Positions 57,400-64,000 of a stretch of DNA of 64,000 nt are shown piece by piece. The notes below the pieces were generated by a model. The model had not been told where the DNA came from and did not search any database. It was given only the letters and a program-made list of their open reading frames with translations. A program made the position numbers and the translations under genes. This DNA is from Acanthopleura granulata (taxonomy: Eukaryota > Mollusca > Polyplacophora > Chitonida > Chitonidae). Position 1 is the stretch's first letter, and every line of letters begins with the position of its first letter. The stretch is from the NCBI GenBank assembly GCA_016165875.1, contig JABBOT010000002.1, positions 27,046,265 to 27,110,264 on the forward strand. Reading direction: 5' to 3'.

Positions 57400-59727
57400 C
57401 CTTTCACATGCTTACATCTTCAATATGATCCTGAAATAATCATCCAAATTAATATACATGTAGCATAACTAATAGCTGCATGGTTTCACACTCGCTGTGG
57501 TACTGTCTAACTCACAATAAGCCACATGAACAATCCACATTCACCTTTGCATCTAGGTCTTAGCGATTATTTGTCACATAGTATCAGGCTATATTTGTAA
57601 AAAAACAAACACAAAACACACAAAAAACAAAAAAACAAAACAAAAACAAAAAAAACCCAACAAAACACCAGCCAGGTTATATTTTTACACAGAACCATAT
57701 CTTTCAGAACAGGATCAGGGTTCATTACTGATTGGTGCTGTGTTTTGTACAATAATCCTGAAGTTAATACCTCAGATACAGCCATCTCATCCTCCATTTT
57801 ATTTTGACATTTGGACAACTGGCCACACACCACAATTAATGCTTTCTGGTCGAAGCTAGTTCCTTTCTCTTTTTAAAGATATTTTCTTCTTCTCATCTGG
57901 GTTGCCTTTTTTCATTTCTTTTGCTTATAGGGTGGTTTCATTTTGTAGGACAGTCTTCAAAGTTTCATTCCAGGTATACAATTATGTGTTTTTCAGGAAA
58001 TGGAGGCGGATGCACACATGCCAAAGTACTGATACATCAGTGTTCACTGATCTTTTACTGGGTGGGCTTGACCTCCGTCAGCTGTTTGTCAAATTTGCAA
58101 AAAATTTCATAGGTCATGCCCTATCAGGAATTTGACGGGAGTTTTCTCAGGGGACAAGGACTATGACGCCCGGAGGGCTTAGGTCTTGCAGATTTAGGGA
58201 CAGTGCTGTGAGGCCAAACGTTAACATAAATAAATGGGAAATTGTGGTATGTGGCCAACTACTAGAACTACACGTACTCGTCTGTGCAGTAATTCAGCAG
58301 TTCGAGTTCAGCTCTGATTCAGTAATTTAATTTTTCACGCACAGTAAGTTCAATCCACCTGTCTACAGTAATTAGATCAGTACATCTACACGTGATTTAC
58401 ATGTGTTGCATCGTAATTAGCGACCTAACGAAAGGCCCTGTAAGATCTTGGTTGTTGTTGTTGTTCTTCTGGTTGTTGCGTAACGTGTTTGAATACATCC
58501 TTGCCTTGTATTGACAACACCTCAAATGTTACTGATGATTACACAGCCGCAAAAATGTGCTTTAACTTTCTGTCTTCATCTTGGTGAAGATGTTCTCACT
58601 CCGGCCTATCACTGTGGTTTAGCCCTACAGATGTTTAGCAACCCTTGTGGCCATGTTCGCCATTTCCAGACGTCGAGTTTACTCAGTTATCTCCCCTGCT
58701 CCAAATTGACACAGCTCCTTTAATTCTGGCCTGTAGGCCCAACTGTCGCATTTTTTAAGCAGAGCGCTCTACAAATTGTAAAATATTAAAAATGGACTAG
58801 AAGAAAAGAAAAGAAAACAAAAACACACTTTGCTAATGTTTATATACTTTCTTTTGCGATAAACTTTCGTAGAATCTTCATACTATATATATAGGTAGCA
58901 ACAAACAAATAATATATACATGTATATGTAGCTGGGTAAGTACATTTTACTACAAGAAAGTTATATTTTATTTACTATATGATGTTTAATGGTGTTTAGC
59001 TGCTACAGATATTCAAAAATGTTTAACTGATATGATGGCAGTCATATGGGTTTATTGGTGAAGGAAACTGTACAGGGTGCCAGATGCGGTCAAAATAGGC
59101 CCAATCCATCTCTCTTAACCATATATGCACACATCGTTTGTTCTTGGCAGGACATAATGTGATTGAAATATAGATTAATAATTCCCCCATCAATAACGGA
59201 GTTCTGGTGTGACCTTTGTATGGTATGTAGGCTGTCAAGAAACTATATATAATTTCCAATGAAAATTGTGCATCAGCGTGTAATATTTGATGCTTGAAGG
59301 GAGATTAATGCTGAAGACAGCGCATACAGGTGCATGATAACGATATTGTAGTGATCGGTTTATGAAATACCTCAATAAAATGAATGTATAGACCTTTTCA
59401 TGCAGTTCATATGGGTCCATATGTATGACACGGAATGTTCGAAAATTTATATATTTGAGTGTTTCTTACAACGCCACACTTAAGAATTGTCTTCATACAT
59501 GATGGTGTTTAGTTTCATTGGTAGAGACAGCAGAGTTACTGACGAACTTTCCCAAATGTGATATACAGATATGCACATGCACCATACTGGTGGAAGACAA
59601 ATGGTCTTCAGTGAATACCAGCCTGTGTAAATGGCCACAAGAGCGTTGTTGACCACTTACTATAACCAAGGTCCCATGCAAACTTTGCAAAGGGAGCAGG
59701 ATCATGGGCAAATCCTGTATCCAAGAG
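57400..59727. other. Upstream of SLC25A38: no gene recognised
   Basis: A purine-rich A/C low-complexity tract lies at about 57,598-57,660. The sequence near 57,800-58,500 is the likely location of the SLC25A38 promoter or 5' exon. Open frames at 57,902-58,135, 58,511-58,723 and 59,023-59,259 have no motif. Confidence 0.45.
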
Positions 59728-60072
59728 AGCTTTGTTGGTTAGCGCGCTAGCGCAGCGTATTGACCCAGAAGCCTCCGACCAATGCCATCGATGTGAGATG
59801 AAGTCCAGCTCATGCTGGCTTCCTCTCCGGCTGTACGTGGGAAGGTCTGTCAGCAACCTGCGGATGGTCGGGGGTTTCCCCGGGCTCTGCCAGGTTTCCT
59901 TCCATCATAATGCTATCCTCTCCTGCTGTACGTGGAAAGGTCTATCAGCAACCTGCGGATGGTCGTGGCTTTCCCCCGGGTCCTGCCCGGTTTTCTCTTA
60001 CCATGATATAAGTGAAATGTTCTTGAGTACGGCGTAGAACGCCAATCAAACAAATAAATAGATAAATCAACA
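59728..60072 (+). mobile_element. SINE with internally duplicated core
   Basis: The head (GTTGGTTAGCGCGCTAGCGC, GTATTGACCCAGAAGCCTCC) is followed by the core twice: CTGTACGTGGGAAGGTCTGT at 59,831 and CTGTACGTGGAAAGGTCTAT at about 59,927, each followed by AGCAACCTGCGGATGGTCG. Then comes the normal tail with an A/T-rich simple repeat. Confidence 0.75.
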
Positions 60073-60121
60073 CGAGATGTCACTGATAAAAGTCCTGAAG
60101 GGTCTGTTCTGTATTGACATC

Positions 60122-60247
60122 CATTTATTTATTTTCAACCTTCCCACATACGGCCAGACAGGAAGCCAGCATGAGCTGGATTTGACCTCACAGCGACCGC
60201 ATCGGTAAGAAGCACCTGGGTCATTACGCCGCGCTGGCGCACTAACC
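60122..60247 (-). mobile_element. SINE 5' half, inverted
   Basis: The + strand shows CCTTCCCACATACGGCC and ACCTGGGTCATTACGCCGCG, then CTGGCGCACTAACC, complementary to the tRNA-like head and first part of the core. The 3' half is missing. Confidence 0.7.
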
Positions 60248-60707
60248 CCTATTCGACATCCATTTATATCTCATCAAGCATGTTTATATTTGTGCGTCAC
60301 ATGCATTTTTTTCTATATACAATATTATTTGTATATTTTAAGTGATTCGCAAGCATGTTTGCATGTATGTAGAAAGACTTATTCCACATTTCAGCTTAAT
60401 TATCTTTTGATTCCAGATGGACCAATTGCAAAGGACGAGTTAATTACATGTAAATGCATGAAATACTTCATTGTGCATGTTTTCAGTTACTGAAACAGAA
60501 AATCCTTTAATATCATTTGCCCATGGCTCGATCATACATTATGAAGTCACAGTGTTTATTTTTTCCGTGCATGTGATATTTACGGATCTGGACACCATAT
60601 ATATATATGTACATAGTAAAAAATATACACATGCACCGGGGAAACCAATCTCTGCATCACCCTGTAAAGGCTGCATGTATGTGAGCTACAATGGTATAGC
60701 ACCAGTG

Positions 60708-60875
60708 AAAGTCACAACAGTAGACTGCTTGTGTTCCGCTATCAACCTGCGGATGGCCATGGGTGTCCTCCAGGCCCTGCATGTTTTCCTCCCACCATAA
60801 TGCTAGCCGCCATTGTATAATTGAAATATTCTTGAGTACGACGTATAACACTCATCAAACAGATAAATAAATAAA
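60708..60875 (+). mobile_element. SINE copy, 5' truncated
   Basis: ATCAACCTGCGGATGGCC, TTTTCCTCCCACCATAATGC, GAAATATTCTTGAGTACGAC and an AAAT-type tail. Confidence 0.75.
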
Positions 60876-60974
60876 CTGCCTGTGTAGTTTATGACCATAT
60901 GGCTCCAGCTGAAACCAGTTTATACGGTTATAATGGTATCTGACATGCAACATTATAGGTATATATATATATAT

Positions 60975-63110
60975 ACCCCCACACCAAAAGCAAATAAGCA
61001 TGAATTTCACGCTGACATTGCAGACTTTTGTAGAAAACTTAGACTTCGTGAGTTTTTTGTTGATACCAATTATATGGATGAATCCTTAGTTAAAAATAAG
61101 AGTGGGCTTGAACCATGTACGGGTAGGGATAGAAATTTAGACATTTTCATTGATTTCTTTACTCACCACCCACGACCAAATAGTAAACAAAGAACTGCAA
61201 ATAATCTCAGCAAATCGGAATTTGAAGCTCTAAAAGCCCTTGAACCCAACTCAAATATAGTCATTAAAGAGGCGGATAAAGGATCGGCAATCATTATTAT
61301 GAACAAATTAACCTACCAAACAAAAACTGAAGAAATTCTTAACGACAATCAAACGTATGAATCAATGAACAGGAACACAGATAATCTAACTAAGCTCAAA
61401 ATTGAAAACACTTATCAAGGACCAGGGCACTAACCAAAACAAAATCAGAAAAGGATTTTGGGAATCCAAAATTTGAAGCCAAAACCAGCCAATTATATAG
61501 TCTGCCTAAAATTCACAAATCAGCTGAAATCATAACGGCGATACAAAAGCAAAATACTGAACATGTTAAGTTAAACGACCGAAGCGATCTCAAATTCCGC
61601 CCCATTATGGCGGGACTAGTCTGTCCCCCTCATCACCAAAGTGAGCTCGTTGATATTCTGTTACAACCATATGTTCACAAAGTCCCATCATATATTCGGG
61701 ATGATCTGGATTCTCTAAACTTCGTCCCTAATTCCATAAACGACGATGAAATATTTTGTACCTTAGACGCTACCAATCTTTACAGCAATATCTCTCATGA
61801 ACTTGGGACTACAACCATTGAATATTGGCTCGATTAACATCCAGACCACATCAACGACCATTTTACTACGGAATTTGTACTGTCCAGTATACGACTCAAT
61901 TTAGACAATAACACATTTGAATTTGGAAATAGAAATTATCGCCAAATTTTAGGCACAGCGATGGGTACAAAGTTCGCACCAACCTACGCTCCTTCAGTAT
62001 AAGAATACTCAGAGCAAAAGCTCTATAGTGAAATTGAAAATAACTACAGACGTAATCTATCGAAATTCGTCAAAGAGTCGTTCAGAAGGTTTTTAGATGA
62101 TCCTGAAACAGTTTGGACCCAAATATCAAGCTCACGTTAGAAACTGGTCACGATAAAATACCTTTCTTAGACGTTCTCCTAACTCGCAAAGGGAATGAGA
62201 CCAACCGACCAGCACGAAACAATACCTAGATTATCGATTCTGCCACCCACGTCACACAAAAAAGCAGGTACCTTTAGTCTTGCGAGGCGAATTTGCACAA
62301 TCGTACCTAACAAAGAACTCCGACAAATCAGGTTATCCCTAACAATTTCAAGTTTTTTCCCCGTTATCCACAACAACCGATCACTGCTAGAATCAAATGA
62401 CCGTCTAACTAAAACTTTTTATCTATAATGAAAGGGATCTATAATCTAGGTATTGTTTTGTGTCGGTCGGTTTGTAAAAATATCTGTGATTGTCTCATTC
62501 CCTTTGTGAGTAAGGAGAACGTAGACAGGTATTTTATCGTGACTAGTTTCTCACGTGAACTTGTTATTTGGGTCCAAACTGTCTTCTCGCAAAATTATAA
62601 ATGGTAAAAGACAGGCTCCCAATCTTAAGAAACTTCTAACAAAGGTTCGGTTTACCACCAACTTGATAGAAACCAGTTATACAACTTCTAAGTGTGGAGA
62701 CCCACGATGCAAATGCTGTGAACATTTAACAACAAGCAGTCATTTATTGTCTCATGTTACCAATTTTAACTTCCGTATTAACGCTAATATGAACTGTAAT
62801 TCCCCAAATCTATGTCTTAAGCTGCTCTAGCTGTAACAAATTCTACATAGGCGAAAACGGTGATTCGTTGAGGAATCGATGTAGGGTACATAGGCAACAA
62901 ATTAACACACCAAGTTTACAGATTTCTCCTGTAATCGAACATGTCACATGGTGTACCCGTAACCTACACAGTGGGTCCAAGTCCCACATAATGCCCTTCT
63001 TTAAATTATTGGTGGATAAAGCTCAATCCAGAGGAATCAAATAACAGTACTTAATTCAAAAATTGAAATCTGAACTTAACAGAGAAAACATGGGCAGATA
63101 ATCTCTCCGA
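60975..63110 (+). mobile_element. Degenerate Penelope-like retroelement (RT + GIY-YIG)
   Basis: Coding fragments in order: LRLREFFVD and an IVIKEADKGSAIIIMNK motif (to 61,433); after a frame change, LYSLPKIHKS, FRPIMAG, CTLDATNLYSNI (to 61,837), then GTAMGTKFAPTYA and FRRFLDD (the RT active-site region) further on; later FSLARRICTI (62.27 kb), then KCGDPRCKCCEHL (62.70 kb) and CNKFYIGENGDSLRNRCRVH (62.84-62.91 kb), which fits a GIY-YIG endonuclease. RT followed by GIY-YIG is the Penelope arrangement. In-frame stops (61,835 and near 61,998) and several frame changes show it is inactive. The 5' end starts after a (TA)n run. The segment 62,109-62,211 recurs inverted at 62,462-62,582. Confidence 0.82.
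62109..62582. repeat. Inverted duplication inside the Penelope-like element
   Basis: CAGTTTGGACCCAAATA, GTCACGATAAAATACCT and AAAGGGAATGAGAC appear at 62,109-62,211 and as reverse complements at 62,462-62,582, around a loop of about 250 bp that still holds RT-derived sequence. Confidence 0.8.
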
Positions 63111-64000
63111 ATGGATAATGCCCTGGGCAAGTTCGAACTTTATCGCATTATTTTTATTTTGTAATTAGGACTGGTAACCATGGCTTAATCTACTTGAATG
63201 AATATATGGCTATTGCAAGATATATTGAAATAAAAAAGCTCTGAGGAACTGTCATGATACGGTGAAACTAATAAGCTAAATCTCTTCTATAGAATATATA
63301 TAGATAGGCGTGAAAGAGTTTCCTTTTTCATATTCCTTCACTACACTGATAATATTTGGTCCTTTTGCTCCCATTCTGGAAAATTTCTTTCACTGTATGT
63401 TATGCAAATATTATGGTTATTTATTTGGTGTATAAAGCCAGGGGGTTAGCTTATTGAACAGAGGAACTGGGACAGCCGTAAACCCTCATCCGTCACTGGG
63501 AACGTAACAACCCCACTGCCCTTGGTATGGCCACAGTGGAACCAGCAAGTGTTGGATTTAAGTCTGTGACCTTACTGGATCGGATCACTGAGAGGTCTAT
63601 CAGCTGTGGCGAGTAATACCCATGTGCAAGTCAGCTGCACAGAGCCATCGATAGTACACCACCCAATGTTATGGAAATCTTACTTACATCAAAACCTTTA
63701 CATAACGACCACAATCTGCTTTTCATGTTTGTTATTACAAATGTCTATGAAAGCTGACAGAACCTTTTGCAACCTTGCTACTTTACATCCAAAAGATATA
63801 GACACTGAGGCAGCAAAGTAGCCAGATGCCACACCTCGGGTGAGGTATCACCCTGTATCGCACAGGTTGAGGAAGGTGCTTGCACAAGGTTTGTCATCGG
63901 CTTCCATATCAGGCTGTTCACCATGTTTCAGGAAGCCATATTTTTTAGAAACCACTTTTTCTTATGGCAGATTGCAGGGATTTGAAGCTTCTGGACCCAT
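63111..64000. other. Right flank, no gene recognised
   Basis: Contains the possible 3' non-coding end of the Penelope-like element to about 63,240. The remainder has no domain; the open frame at 63,606-63,821 has no motif. Confidence 0.4.

Noticed and set aside
57760..57800. ATG-containing exon (MEDEMAVSE) as the coding start of SLC25A38
   Set aside because: Splicing it to the exon acceptor at about 57,431 runs into stop codons, and the ATG at 57,399 has an in-frame stop just upstream; it may at most be part of a 5' UTR.

Overview
The window is eukaryotic, intron-rich metazoan DNA. Three complete genes and the 3' part of a fourth can be assembled exon by exon with GT/AG borders and consistent phases. 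SINE copies with a conserved core of the kind common in molluscs and brachiopods, a decayed Penelope-like element, foldback elements and many minisatellites point to a lophotrochozoan (mollusc or brachiopod). That placement is inference; the species cannot be read from the window.

Layout. (1) 1-28.2 kb, + strand: most of one very large secreted chitinase-like gene. I can chain 25 exons (7,280 nt, about 2,425 residues), open at the 5' end: GH18 domain A, two CBM14 (peritrophin-A) modules, GH18 domain B, then nine more CBM14 modules joined by Thr/Ser-rich mucin-like linkers. Both GH18 domains have lost residues of the DxxDxDxE catalytic motif (A keeps only the terminal Glu; B has lost that as well), so the protein looks more like a chitin-binding scaffold than an enzyme. 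Four of the CBM14 exons (17.9-23.0 kb) are almost identical copies in a recent 1,626-bp tandem duplication whose introns are mosaics. (2) 30.9-44.5 kb, - strand: a complete ADP-ribosylarginine hydrolase gene (ADPRH family, 11 exons, about 404 aa). Its sixth exon has been amplified into an array: 21 copies of a 103-bp unit with perfect 103-bp spacing, each holding an internally deleted, phase-preserving 59-nt version of the exon with its splice donor, followed by two frameshifted nearly full-length copies. This is the most unusual structure in the window. (3) 44.7-49.7 kb, + strand: a complete CEP20 (FOPNL/FOR20) gene, 5 exons, 143 aa, divergent from ADPRH across a gap of about 260 bp that probably holds a shared promoter. 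(4) 51.5-57.4 kb, - strand: a complete SLC25A38-type mitochondrial glycine carrier, 10 exons, 303 aa, convergent with CEP20. (5) 57.4-64 kb: no host gene recognised; a cluster of SINEs and a Penelope-like retroelement (about 60.98-63.11 kb) with stops, frameshifts and an inverted internal duplication.

The genes do not form a pathway. The chitinase-like protein would act outside the cell on chitinous matrix; ADPRH removes ADP-ribose from arginine; CEP20 serves the centrosome and cilium; SLC25A38 supplies mitochondrial glycine for haem synthesis. What unites the window is exon-scale tandem duplication: CBM14 exons in the first gene, a single coding exon in the second, and an exon-start triplication before the last chitinase exon.
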